Assembly (NCBI GenBank): GCA_965218055.1
Contig: CBDCKA010000002.1
Span: 1,364,001 to 1,428,000, forward strand
DNA from: CBDBKE01 sp965218055
Lineage (GTDB): Bacteria; Acidobacteriota; Terriglobia; JAJPHL01; JAPKYU01
Direction: 5' to 3'
DNA: 64,000 nt
In this document: in pieces, positions 7,082 to 16,206 of the stretch
Layout: each line of letters begins with the position of its first letter
Position numbering within the stretch: position 1 is the first letter of the stretch
Position numbers and translations under genes: made by a program
The notes under the pieces: model-generated
Databases searched by the model: none
Told to the model about the DNA's origin: nothing
Seen by the model: the letters and a program-made list of their open reading frames with translations, nothing else

Positions 7082-10000
7082 CAAAAGACCTATCCAGAAA
7101 AGGTTCCCTTAACCTGTCCCTGCTCCGCGCACGATTAGAGGGCAGCCAGGGCCGGCAGTACTGGCGGAGCCTGGAAGAGCTGGCGGACACCGAAGAGTTC
7201 CAAGATTTCTTGCACAACGAGTTTCCACAGCAATTCGCCGCGTGGAGCGAGACCGTCGACCGGCGGCAGATGTTGAAATTGATGGGCGCTTCCCTGGCAC
7301 TGGCCGGGCTGTCCGGGTGCACGCGCCAACCCAACGAGAAGATCGTCCCTTACGTCCGGGCGCCAGAGCAGATCGTGCCCGGCAAACCGCTGTTCTTCGC
7401 CACGGCCATGCCACTTGGTGGATTTGCCAGCGGTTTGTTGGTGGAAAGCCACATGGGGCGTCCCACAAAAATCGAGGGAAATCCGCAACATCCGGCCAGT
7501 CTGGGCGCCACGGATCTGTTCGCGCAGGCTTCGGTGCTCACGCTCTACGACCCAGACCGCTCTCAGGTGGTGACCCGCCTGGGGCAGATCAGCAGTTGGG
7601 TCGCTTTTGCCGCCGCCTTGCGTACCACGATGGACAACCAGCGTCCGGAGAAAGGCGCGCGACTGCGCATCTTAACCGGGACCGTTACCTCCCCTACCCT
7701 GGCCCACCAGATGCGCTCGTTGCTCGCCGAATTTCCCGCTGCAAAGTGGATTCAATACGAGCCGGCCGGGAGCGATATGGCGCGTGCTGGCGCCCAGCTC
7801 GCATTTGGCGAGTACGTCAACACCGTTTACCGCTTTGACCAAGCGGACCTCATCCTGTCTCTCGATGCGGATTTCCTGGGCGAGGGTCCGGGCCACTTGC
7901 GATACACGCGACAGTTCACGGCACGGCGGCAGGTCCAGGCGGAGGCAGCGGAAATGAACCGCCTGTACGCCGTCGAGAGCACGCTATCCAACACCGGCGC
8001 CATGGCCGACCACCGGTTGCGCATGCGCGCCGGCGAGATCGAACGCTTTGCCCACGCTGTGGCCAATGAACTCGGAGTAAAGACTGAGGAATCTGGCGCT
8101 GAGGCCGACCAGCAGGGCCACACCCAATGGGTGACGGCGCTGGCTCGCGACCTTCAGAAGCATCGGGGCTCCAGCATTGTGCTGGCGGGCAACCAGCAAC
8201 CTCCGAGCGTTCACGCGCTGGCGCACGCGCTGAACCACGTTCTAGGCAACGTGGGCAAGACCGTCGTCTATACCGATCCTGTGGAAGCCGATCCCGGGGA
8301 TCAGCTCGCATCTGTTCGCGAGCTGGTCAGGGATATGGAAGCGGGCCAGGTGGACCTGCTGGTCATCGCCGACAGTAACCCCGTGTTCACGGCGCCTGCC
8401 GATCTGCGCTTTGCCGAGCATCTGTTGGAGGTCAAGCGTCGGATCCACCTGGGTCTCTATCAGGACGAAACTTCCACGCTCTGCCACTGGCACGTCCCCC
8501 AAGCGCATTATCTGGAGTCTTGGAGCGACGCGCGAGCCTTTGACGGTACCGTTACAATCCTCCAGCCACTGATTGCGCCTCTGTACGATGGAAAATCAAT
8601 CCATCAGTTGCTCTCGGCCCTTTCGGGAAAACCTCAACGCTCGAGCCACGATATTGTTCGCGATTATTGGAAAAGCCAGAACCCTCCGGGAAATTTCGAT
8701 GAGCTTTGGCGAACGGCACTTCACGACGGATTGCTCGCCAGCACGGCGCTGCCGCCCAAGCAAGTGTCATTGACGGCAGATTTCCTCAGGGTAGGGAAGG
8801 GAACGGAAGCACCGACTCCTCGTACGACTGCCGGTGAAACCTCCGAATCGCGAGGACTGGAAATTGTATTTCGCCCCGACCCGACCATTTGGGATGGCCG
8901 GTTTGCCAACAACGGGTGGCTGCAGGAGTCGCCAAAGCCGCTGACCAAGTTGACCTGGGACAACGCGGCCCTGCTCAGCCCCACCACGGCCGAGCGGTTC
9001 GGCCTCGCAAACGAAGAGCTGGTCGAGCTCCACTATCGGGATCGTGTGGTGCGGGCCCCGGTGTGGATTCAGCCAGGACACGCCGACGATTCGGTGACCG
9101 TGCATCTGGGCTACGGGCGCACCCGCGCCGGACGGGTCGGGACGGGCACCGGATTCAACGCCTATGCCCTCCGCGGCTCGGATCAGCCGTGGTTCGATTC
9201 CGGCCTGGTGGTTCGCAAAACTGCCGGCCGGTATCCGCTTTCCTCGACGCAGCTCCATCACAACATGGAGGGCCGACACCTGGTCCGTGTTGGCACGCTG
9301 GAGGAATTTCAACACAACCCACACTTCGCGCATGAGGTGGAGCACGGGACAACGCCGCATCTTTCTTTGTACCCCGAGCACAAATATGAGGGCTACTCCT
9401 GGGGTATGGCCATTGACCTGAATCGCTGCATTGGATGCAACGCCTGTGAGGTCGCCTGCCAGGCAGAGAACAACATCCCGGTGGTGGGCAAAGTGGAAGT
9501 TGCGCGCGGCCGTGAGATGCACTGGTTGCGCATCGACCGCTACTACAGCGGCTCGCTGGAAAATCCAGAGGTCTACCACCAGCCGGTGATGTGCATGCAC
9601 TGTGAAAACGCGCCGTGCGAGGTCGTTTGCCCTGTGGCCGCCACCGTCCACAGCGAGGAAGGGCTCAACGAGATGGTCTACAATCGTTGTGTCGGCACCC
9701 GTTACTGCTCAAATAATTGCCCCTACAAAGTCCGGCGCTTTAATTTCTTTGCATATTCGGATTACGAGACACCCGTCCTGAAATTGCTAAGGAATCCGGA
9801 CGTAACGGTGCGAACCCGGGGCGTGATGGAGAAGTGCACCTATTGTGTGCAGCGCATTAATGTAGCCCGCATTGAGGCGAAAAAAGAGGACCGCGAAATC
9901 CGGGACGGGGGAATTGTGACCGCCTGCCAGGCGGCCTGTCCCGCCCAGGCCATTACTTTTGGCAATATTAATGACCCCAAGAGCCGGGTATCCCAGCTTA

Positions 10001-10107
10001 AGGCAGACCCCAGAAATTATGGTCTGCTGGAAGATTTAAACACCCGGCCGCGCACAACCTATCTGGCCAAACTGAGAAATCCGAATCCCGAGCTCGAGGG
10101 AAAATGA
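7078..10107 (+). CDS. actB: Alternative complex III iron-sulfur subunit ActB
   Basis: 1009 residues from the ATG overlapping the actA stop. The same frame is open further upstream, but that part overlaps actA and is not coding. A Tat-like signal follows about residue 60 (DRRQMLKLMGAS, then a hydrophobic run and Cys81). A molybdopterin-oxidoreductase-like region comes next; family members lack the cofactor. The C-terminal quarter is ferredoxin-like, with cysteine clusters near 784 (CIGCNACEVAC), 839 (CMHCENAPCEVVC), 872, 921 and 950, as expected for several FeS centres. It is the peripheral electron-transfer subunit. Confidence 0.93.
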   Translation: MTKDLSRKGSLNLSLLRARLEGSQGRQYWRSLEELADTEEFQDFLHNEFPQQFAAWSETVDRRQMLKLMGASLALAGLSGCTRQPNEKIVPYVRAPEQIVPGKPLFFATAMPLGGFASGLLVESHMGRPTKIEGNPQHPASLGATDLFAQASVLTLYDPDRSQVVTRLGQISSWVAFAAALRTTMDNQRPEKGARLRILTGTVTSPTLAHQMRSLLAEFPAAKWIQYEPAGSDMARAGAQLAFGEYVNTVYRFDQADLILSLDADFLGEGPGHLRYTRQFTARRQVQAEAAEMNRLYAVESTLSNTGAMADHRLRMRAGEIERFAHAVANELGVKTEESGAEADQQGHTQWVTALARDLQKHRGSSIVLAGNQQPPSVHALAHALNHVLGNVGKTVVYTDPVEADPGDQLASVRELVRDMEAGQVDLLVIADSNPVFTAPADLRFAEHLLEVKRRIHLGLYQDETSTLCHWHVPQAHYLESWSDARAFDGTVTILQPLIAPLYDGKSIHQLLSALSGKPQRSSHDIVRDYWKSQNPPGNFDELWRTALHDGLLASTALPPKQVSLTADFLRVGKGTEAPTPRTTAGETSESRGLEIVFRPDPTIWDGRFANNGWLQESPKPLTKLTWDNAALLSPTTAERFGLANEELVELHYRDRVVRAPVWIQPGHADDSVTVHLGYGRTRAGRVGTGTGFNAYALRGSDQPWFDSGLVVRKTAGRYPLSSTQLHHNMEGRHLVRVGTLEEFQHNPHFAHEVEHGTTPHLSLYPEHKYEGYSWGMAIDLNRCIGCNACEVACQAENNIPVVGKVEVARGREMHWLRIDRYYSGSLENPEVYHQPVMCMHCENAPCEVVCPVAATVHSEEGLNEMVYNRCVGTRYCSNNCPYKVRRFNFFAYSDYETPVLKLLRNPDVTVRTRGVMEKCTYCVQRINVARIEAKKEDREIRDGGIVTACQAACPAQAITFGNINDPKSRVSQLKADPRNYGLLEDLNTRPRTTYLAKLRNPNPELEGK

Positions 10108-11492
10108 CGGAGCCCGAACAACCACCACGGACAACAGAAGCCGAGTGGGCTTCACAGACCATCGCGCCGGGACACACCTATGCGTCGGTCACCGACAAGA
10201 TCAGCGCCCTGGTGCTCACGCAACGCACTCCGCGAGGCTGGTGGGTTGGCTTCGGGGTGGCCTTCGCTCTGGTCATGGTTCTGCTGTATTCGGTGGCCTA
10301 TTTACTGGCCGTGGGCACCGGCATCTGGGGGATCAACGTTCCGGTTGGCTGGGGATTCGCCATCGTCAACTTCGTCTGGTGGATCGGGATCGGGCATGCG
10401 GGCACTTTGATTTCAGCCATCCTGTTACTGTTGCGCCAGCAATGGCGAACCTCAATTAACCGTTTTGCCGAAGCTATGACGTTGTTCGCGGTTGCCTGTG
10501 CAGGAATTTTCCCCCTCCTTCACATGGGGCGGCCGTGGCTCTTCTACTGGCTTACGCCCTACCCCAACACCATGGGCATGTGGCCTCAATTCCGCAGCCC
10601 GCTCGTCTGGGACGTGTTTGCTGTCACCACCTACGCCACCGTCTCGGCGTTGTTCTGGTTTGTTGGTCTGATCCCGGACTTAGCGACACTGCGCGATCGC
10701 GCCAGCTCGCGGTTGGCTCGAGTCATCTACGGCGTGCTGGCCATGGGATGGCGAGGCTCGGCAAAGCACTGGCACCGCTATGAAACCGCCTACCTGCTTC
10801 TGGCCGGGCTCGCCACTCCTCTGGTGATCTCGGTGCACACCATTGTCAGTTTCGACTTTGCGATAGGCATCATTCCCGGCTGGCACGCCACCATTTTCCC
10901 TCCCTATTTCGTGGCGGGCGCTATCTATGCGGGCTTTGCCATGGTCCTGACCCTGGCCATACCGGTCCGCGCCATCTATGGACTGCAAGATTTCATCACA
11001 ATGCGACACCTGGAGAACATGGCCAAAGTCATGTTGGCCACGGGCCTGATTGTTGCCTACGGCTACTTGATAGAAGCCTTCATGGCCTGGTATAGCGGGA
11101 ATCCGTACGAAGGGTACATGATTTTGAATCGCCTGAGCGGTCCATACGCCAGTCATTACTGGGCGCTGCTGCTGTGCAACGTCGTGACCCCGCAGTTTCT
11201 CTGGTCTCGGCGAATCCGCACGAACGTGGTCGCGCTGTTCCTGATCGCCATTGTGGTCGGCATCGGTATGTGGCTGGAGCGATTCATCATCGTTGTCACC
11301 AGCCTGCATCGGGACTTCTTGCCTTCCTCTTGGGGCATGTATGCCGGCACCCGCTGGGACTGGGCCACGTTTGCGGGTTCGATCGGCCTGTTTTTTGCTC
11401 TGCTGTTCTTGTTCGTCCGCTTCCTGCCAATGATTTCGATTTTCGAGATGCGAACGATCGTGCCGAAGGCGGAGACCCGGGACGCGTCATGA
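10104..11492 (+). CDS. actC: Alternative complex III quinol-binding membrane subunit ActC
   Basis: 462 residues, NrfD/PsrC family, about ten transmembrane helices. Conserved features include the WIGIGHAGTLISAILLLLRQ helix and HMGRPWLFYWL. NrfD-like subunits bind the quinol that donates electrons to the FeS subunit. Start overlaps actB by 4 bases. Confidence 0.93.
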   Translation: MTEPEQPPRTTEAEWASQTIAPGHTYASVTDKISALVLTQRTPRGWWVGFGVAFALVMVLLYSVAYLLAVGTGIWGINVPVGWGFAIVNFVWWIGIGHAGTLISAILLLLRQQWRTSINRFAEAMTLFAVACAGIFPLLHMGRPWLFYWLTPYPNTMGMWPQFRSPLVWDVFAVTTYATVSALFWFVGLIPDLATLRDRASSRLARVIYGVLAMGWRGSAKHWHRYETAYLLLAGLATPLVISVHTIVSFDFAIGIIPGWHATIFPPYFVAGAIYAGFAMVLTLAIPVRAIYGLQDFITMRHLENMAKVMLATGLIVAYGYLIEAFMAWYSGNPYEGYMILNRLSGPYASHYWALLLCNVVTPQFLWSRRIRTNVVALFLIAIVVGIGMWLERFIIVVTSLHRDFLPSSWGMYAGTRWDWATFAGSIGLFFALLFLFVRFLPMISIFEMRTIVPKAETRDAS

Positions 11493-11529
11493 AGACTCTC
11501 AGGGGGAAGCAGGTCGGAGATTGCCCAGT

Positions 11530-12066
11530 ATGAAGAAAGCTGCCCTCTACGGATTGATGGCTGAGTTCGAGACCTCCGATGCCGTGGTGGCTGCCGCGCG
11601 CCGCGCCCACCAGGACGGGTACCGGCGGATGGATGCCTACACGCCTCTGCCGGTCGAGGGGTTGGCTGAGGAACTCGGGTTTCATCATACACGGCTCCCG
11701 CTCATCGTGTTGCTCGGCGGGATTGCCGGAGGTGTCGGCGGATTCTTCCTGCAGTACTACGCGTCGGTGATCGACTTTCCCCTCAACGTGGGGGGGCGTC
11801 CCTTTAACAGCTGGCCCGCCTTCATCCCGATTACGTTTGAAATGACCATTCTCGTAGCTGCCGTGTCCGCGGTGCTCGGAATGTTGGCTCTCAACGGTCT
11901 TCCTACGCCCTATCACCCGGTCTTCAACGTTCCGCGATTCGCGTTGGCCACGCGCGACCGTTTTTTCCTGTGCATCGAAGCCACAGATCCCAAGTTTGAC
12001 CCGGCCGCTACCAGGCGCTTCCTGGAAAGTCTAGGCCCGCGCGAGGTATCTGAAGTTGCGCCATAA
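11530..12066 (+). CDS. actD: Alternative complex III subunit ActD (DUF3341)
   Basis: 178 residues from the ATG at 11530, which has GGAG 11 bases upstream; the TTG at 11521 is too close to that site. The soluble N-terminus resembles DUF3341 (AALYGLMAEFETSDAVVAAA), followed by two membrane helices (about 57-78 and 100-121). It is a small membrane subunit of the complex with no known cofactor. Its end overlaps actE by 11 bases. Confidence 0.9.
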   Translation: MKKAALYGLMAEFETSDAVVAAARRAHQDGYRRMDAYTPLPVEGLAEELGFHHTRLPLIVLLGGIAGGVGGFFLQYYASVIDFPLNVGGRPFNSWPAFIPITFEMTILVAAVSAVLGMLALNGLPTPYHPVFNVPRFALATRDRFFLCIEATDPKFDPAATRRFLESLGPREVSEVAP

Positions 12067-12682
12067 CAGGACCCACCATCGGTGCTCGAAGCTCATCGGG
12101 GGAGCGGGAGGAGGCGTCCGGATCGTTCTGGTTGTCCTTTGCTCCCTTTTGCTGGGAGGGTGCCGCCAGGATATGCACGACCAGCCCAGGTTCGAGGCGC
12201 TGGAAGCCAGCACCCTGTTCGGGGACGGCCAGTCTGCGCGGCCGCTGATCCCCGGTACGGTGGCGCGCGGTCATTTGCAAACAGACGAACACTTCTATAC
12301 CGGGAAAACGAACGGGGATTTGGCCGTTACCTTTCCCTCTCCAGTTACCCGGGAAATCCTGGAGCGAGGCCGGGAGCGTTTCGACATTTTTTGCTCCCCT
12401 TGCCACTCTCGCTTGGGCGACGGCCAGGGCATGGTCGTGCGACGAGGGTTTCGCCCGCCCCCCTCGTTTCAAATCCCTCGGCTGCGTGAAGCGCCGGTGG
12501 GACATCTTTTTGACGTCATCACCAATGGCTTTGGCGGCATGGCCAGTTACGCCAGCAGGATTTCCCACCAAGACCGCTGGGCGATTGTCGCCTACGTGCG
12601 CGCGCTCCAATTGAGCCAGAACGCCACGCTGGCAGAGGTTCCGGCGGAGAAACGTTCCGAACTCACAGGGACTGCAGAATGA
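12056..12682 (+). CDS. actE: Alternative complex III monohaem cytochrome c subunit ActE
   Basis: 208 residues from a TTG start inside the end of actD. A hydrophobic signal with lipobox LLLGGC suggests a lipid-anchored periplasmic protein. One haem site, CSPCH, is followed by a downstream methionine ligand region (GGMASYASRI). ActE carries electrons from ActA toward the oxidase. No better start is visible upstream of the signal sequence. Confidence 0.9.
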   Translation: MRHNRTHHRCSKLIGGAGGGVRIVLVVLCSLLLGGCRQDMHDQPRFEALEASTLFGDGQSARPLIPGTVARGHLQTDEHFYTGKTNGDLAVTFPSPVTREILERGRERFDIFCSPCHSRLGDGQGMVVRRGFRPPPSFQIPRLREAPVGHLFDVITNGFGGMASYASRISHQDRWAIVAYVRALQLSQNATLAEVPAEKRSELTGTAE

Positions 12683-13860
12683 ACGAACTCGAAACGCTCC
12701 AACCCGACCTGGATCGCATTCGAAAGCGAGCGCTTCTGGTGGGAGGCGCCGCCTTGGGGATCTGTATCGTTGGAGCTTTTCCCAACCCCGATCAATTTTT
12801 CCGCTCCTACCTGGTGGGCTACCTGTTTTGGATTGGAATCGCTCTGGGGAGCTTGGCCATCTTGATGCTGCACCAGATGGTCGGCGGCGCGTGGGGTTTC
12901 GTGATCTGCCGCACGCTCGAGTCCGCGACACGCACGCTGCCGCTGATGGGCTTGCTGTTTGTGCCACTGCTGTTTGGCATGCAGAATGTGTACGTCTGGG
13001 CGCGTCCCGAGGCAGTGGCTGCCGATGAACTCTTGCAACACAAGAGCCCTTACCTGAATTTCCCCTTTTTCGCCACTCGAGCAGCCATTTACTTCACGAT
13101 TTGGATCGGGATTGCCTACTTCATGAACAAGTGGTCGGCCGAGCTTGATCGAGCAGCGGAGCCGTCCTTGGTGCGCCGGCTGCAGCGTCTCAGTGGGCCC
13201 GGACTGCTGCTTTACGGGCTCACGGTATCGTTCGCCTTCGTGGACTGGGTGATGTCGCTGGAGCCGCATTGGTTCTCAACGGTCTATGGCGTCATGTTTA
13301 TGATCGGGCAGGCGCTGGGCGCGCTGGCCTTTGTCATCGTCGTCACCGCGCTGCTCGTCAAGCGCAAGCCTTTGTCGGACGTTGTCGCTCCCAGCCATTT
13401 TCACGACCTGGGCAACCTACTGCTGGCTTTCGTCATGCTGTGGGCGTATATCGCGTTTTCCCAATACTTGATTATCTGGTCGGGCAACCTGCCGGAGGAA
13501 ATTCCTTGGTACCTGCAGCGGAGTTCGGGCGGTTGGCAGTGGGTGGCGCTGCTGTTGTTCCTTTTCCATTTTTGTTTGCCCTTTCTGGTGCTACTATCTC
13601 GCGGGGCAAAGCGCAGGGTGCGAATCCTGATGACGGTGGCGGCCACCTTGACCGTGATGCGTCTGGTGGAGTTGTTCTGGCTGGTCGCGCCGGCATTCCA
13701 TCCCGCCGGATTCCGCCTCCATTGGATGGATCTGGGAGCACCGATCGGTATCGGAGGAATTTGGATAGCCCTGTTTGTTTGGCAACTGGGCAAGAGAGCC
13801 CTGCTGCCGGTGTATGACCCTCGCCTGAAAGAAGCGTTGGGGGTCGCGGAAGGCACCTGA
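12679..13860 (+). CDS. actF: Alternative complex III membrane subunit ActF
   Basis: 393 residues, about ten transmembrane helices, a paralogue of ActC-type quinone-site subunits. Typical stretches are the YLVGYLFWIGIALGSLAIL helix, HQMVGGAWG and VDWVMSLEPHWFSTVYG. Start overlaps the actE stop (ATGA). Confidence 0.92.
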   Translation: MNELETLQPDLDRIRKRALLVGGAALGICIVGAFPNPDQFFRSYLVGYLFWIGIALGSLAILMLHQMVGGAWGFVICRTLESATRTLPLMGLLFVPLLFGMQNVYVWARPEAVAADELLQHKSPYLNFPFFATRAAIYFTIWIGIAYFMNKWSAELDRAAEPSLVRRLQRLSGPGLLLYGLTVSFAFVDWVMSLEPHWFSTVYGVMFMIGQALGALAFVIVVTALLVKRKPLSDVVAPSHFHDLGNLLLAFVMLWAYIAFSQYLIIWSGNLPEEIPWYLQRSSGGWQWVALLLFLFHFCLPFLVLLSRGAKRRVRILMTVAATLTVMRLVELFWLVAPAFHPAGFRLHWMDLGAPIGIGGIWIALFVWQLGKRALLPVYDPRLKEALGVAEGT

Positions 13861-13899
13861 TGCTCGCTGGAGGCATATCATGCCCGCTGGAGACATATC

Positions 13900-14325
13900 A
13901 TGAGTGAAGCAAAGCAGACCGAGGAAAGCCTAGGCCAGCGGTCTCAAGCGAGCGAGCTCGACGTCGGACGCCTTGCGCTGTTCGCGGTCGGACTGGTCAT
14001 AGTGGTGGGGATCGTCTTGCTTGCGATGAGCTGGATGTTTGCTACTCTGGCTGGTTTCCAACCGAAGCCTTCTCCGACTGCTTCTCTATGGGCAGAAGCC
14101 GAGCGGGTGCCGCCGCAGCCCCGGCTGCAAGTCGTACCCGCGCGGGATCTGCAAACAGCGCGCAGCGACGAGGACACTGTGCTGAATAGCTACGGATGGG
14201 TTGATCCAGAGGCCGGCGTGGTCAGAATCCCGATCAAGCGGGCCATCGAGGTGCTTGCCCAGCGAGGCCTCCCCGCCCGGGACCGGAGGCAAGAAACGCG
14301 CACGAATTCCAATCGAAAGCCATGA
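13900..14325 (+). CDS. Small membrane protein of the act-cox cluster
   Basis: 141 residues with one membrane helix (about residues 24-48) and a periplasmic C-terminal part containing NSYGWVDPEAGVVRIPI and a final IEVLAQRGLPAR segment. Small proteins with this layout occur between actF and sco in similar clusters; no biochemical role is established that I know of. The 39 bases before it hold two copies of a CTGGAG(G/A)CATATCATG-like sequence. The end overlaps sco. Confidence 0.75.
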   Translation: MSEAKQTEESLGQRSQASELDVGRLALFAVGLVIVVGIVLLAMSWMFATLAGFQPKPSPTASLWAEAERVPPQPRLQVVPARDLQTARSDEDTVLNSYGWVDPEAGVVRIPIKRAIEVLAQRGLPARDRRQETRTNSNRKP

Positions 14326-15215
14326 CGGGCCACGCGGCTCAGCAGGAAGGGCAGCGAATTCTGCATCGCGGTGCAGGTTTTCGAGGTCTGAGGTTTCATT
14401 TCGCCTCGTTCCTATGTCTTTGCCTATTGCCGCTTGCTGCGGATCAGGCAAAAGCTCAGAACGCGCGGCCTGCGCCTCTGCGCGACGTTGGTATTGATCA
14501 AAAACTGGACGAGCAATTACCCTTGGACCTGACTTTTCGAGACGAGACGGGGAAACCCGTACAACTTCGCAAATATTTCGGCCAAAAGCCAGTGCTCCTG
14601 TCTCTTGTCTATTACGATTGCCCCATGCTCTGCACGTTGGTGCTGAACGGATTGGTCCGGAGCCTGCGCGCCGTTCCCCTCGATGTGGGGGGTCAATTCC
14701 AGGTGGTGACCGTAAGCTTTGATCCGCGGGAGACGGCCGCGTTGGCAGCGGCCAAGAAAGAAACCTACGTGAAACGCTACGGGCGTGCCCAGGCATCGCA
14801 AGGGTGGCACTTTCTGACTGGCGACGAAGCCTCGATTCAGCAACTGACCCGGGCCGTGGGATTCCGCTATACCTACGACGAGAAAAGCGGCCAGTTCGCC
14901 CATGCCACCGGGATTATGGTCTTGACGCCTACCGGCAGGCTTGCCCGCTACTTCTACGGGATCGAGTATTCGCCCAGGGACCTGCGTCTGGCGCTTGTGG
15001 AAGCCTCAGCCAATAAGATCGGCTCGGTCGTTGATCAGTTGCTATTGTTTTGTTTCCACTACGACCCCAAAACGGGAAAGTACAGTCTAGTCGTCATGAA
15101 TGTCCTCCGTATTGCCGGGATGGGCACGCTTCTGGCCTTGGGGAGTTTTATGTTGGTCATGTTTCGCCGGGACCGGCGCAAACACTGGAAGCCGGAGGAG
15201 GCAAATCTGGCGTAA
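14322..15215 (+). CDS. SCO1/SenC-family copper chaperone
   Basis: 297 residues. An N-terminal export signal (about 25-46) precedes a thioredoxin-like fold with the copper ligands Cys100 and Cys104 (CPMLC) and His194 (FAHATG). A C-terminal membrane helix lies at about 262-282. It delivers copper to the CuA site of cytochrome oxidase subunit II, encoded next. Confidence 0.93.
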   Translation: MTGHAAQQEGQRILHRGAGFRGLRFHFASFLCLCLLPLAADQAKAQNARPAPLRDVGIDQKLDEQLPLDLTFRDETGKPVQLRKYFGQKPVLLSLVYYDCPMLCTLVLNGLVRSLRAVPLDVGGQFQVVTVSFDPRETAALAAAKKETYVKRYGRAQASQGWHFLTGDEASIQQLTRAVGFRYTYDEKSGQFAHATGIMVLTPTGRLARYFYGIEYSPRDLRLALVEASANKIGSVVDQLLLFCFHYDPKTGKYSLVVMNVLRIAGMGTLLALGSFMLVMFRRDRRKHWKPEEANLA

Positions 15216-15221
15216 GAAATG

Positions 15222-15245
15222 AGAAGACCGGCGGCCCGGTCTTCT
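15222..15245. other. 10-bp perfect stem-loop between sco and coxB
   Basis: AGAAGACCGG and CCGGTCTTCT pair perfectly around a 4-base loop. No T run follows, so it is more likely an mRNA processing or stability element between act/sco and cox than a full terminator. Confidence 0.5.
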
Positions 15246-15258
15246 ACTGCTTCGGATT

Positions 15259-16206
15259 ATGCGGGAAGGCTTTCCCCTATTTCCTGAACAGGCGTCCACC
15301 GTAGCTGGCGAAGTGGACATGCTGTTTTATTTTTTAATCGGCGTCAGTCTCTTTTTCACAGTCCTGATTTTCTCGCTCATCTTTTACTTCTCCATCCGCT
15401 ACCGGAGGCGATCCGACACGGAACAACCTCGTCCGATGATCGGCTCCCTTGGGCTGGAGCTATTCTGGTCCGTCACTCCGTTCATGATTACGGTGGTCAT
15501 GTTCGTTTGGGCGACCAGCCTGTATTTCAAGAATGTCAGCCCTCCCGCGGGAGCATTAGACATCTATGTGGTTGCCAAGCAATGGATGTGGAAGCTTCAG
15601 CATCCGGAAGGCCAGCGGGAAATCAACACGTTGCACGTGCCGATTGGCCGTCCCATCCGTCTGATCATGACCTCCGAGGATGTCATTCACAGTTTTTACG
15701 TGCCCGCATTTCGGGTCAAGTACGATGTATTGCCAGGTCGATACACGACCCTCTGGTTTGAGCCCACGAAGACTGGGGAGTACCACTTGTTTTGCGCGGA
15801 ATATTGTGGAACGAAACATTCGGCGATGGTCGGTCGGGTCATCGTCATGCGGCCGCTGGAGTTCGAAAGATGGCTAGGAGGGACCAGCACAGGAGAGTCG
15901 CTGGCGGAGGTTGGCCGGAGGTTGTTTGAGCAGCTTGGGTGCGTTACTTGCCACCGCCCGGACGCGAGCGGACGCGGGCCGGTGCTGGAAGATCTGTACA
16001 ACAAACCGGTTGGCCTGGCTACCGGAGAGACGGTAATTGCTGATGAAGGCTACCTCCGGGAGTCCATCCTGCGGCCCAGCGCGAAAATGGTGGCTGGATA
16101 CACCGTGAGAATGCCCACCTTCCAGGGCCAGATCAGCGAGGAGGGCGTGGTGCAGATCATCGCCTATATCAAATCTCTTACCAAGGAAGCGCAAACCGGG
16201 GAATGA
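15259..16206 (+). CDS. coxB: Cytochrome c oxidase subunit II with fused cytochrome c (caa3 type)
   Basis: 315 residues. Two membrane helices (about 22-45 and 67-88) and a CuA domain with ligands His144, Cys179, Glu181, Cys183, His187 and Met190 (CAEYCGTKHSAM). A fused C-terminal cytochrome c domain has CVTCH at 228-232 and a methionine ligand in RMPTF. It accepts electrons from ActE and passes them to subunit I. A start at residue 21 (MLFYFLIGVS) is also possible. Confidence 0.94.
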   Translation: MREGFPLFPEQASTVAGEVDMLFYFLIGVSLFFTVLIFSLIFYFSIRYRRRSDTEQPRPMIGSLGLELFWSVTPFMITVVMFVWATSLYFKNVSPPAGALDIYVVAKQWMWKLQHPEGQREINTLHVPIGRPIRLIMTSEDVIHSFYVPAFRVKYDVLPGRYTTLWFEPTKTGEYHLFCAEYCGTKHSAMVGRVIVMRPLEFERWLGGTSTGESLAEVGRRLFEQLGCVTCHRPDASGRGPVLEDLYNKPVGLATGETVIADEGYLRESILRPSAKMVAGYTVRMPTFQGQISEEGVVQIIAYIKSLTKEAQTGE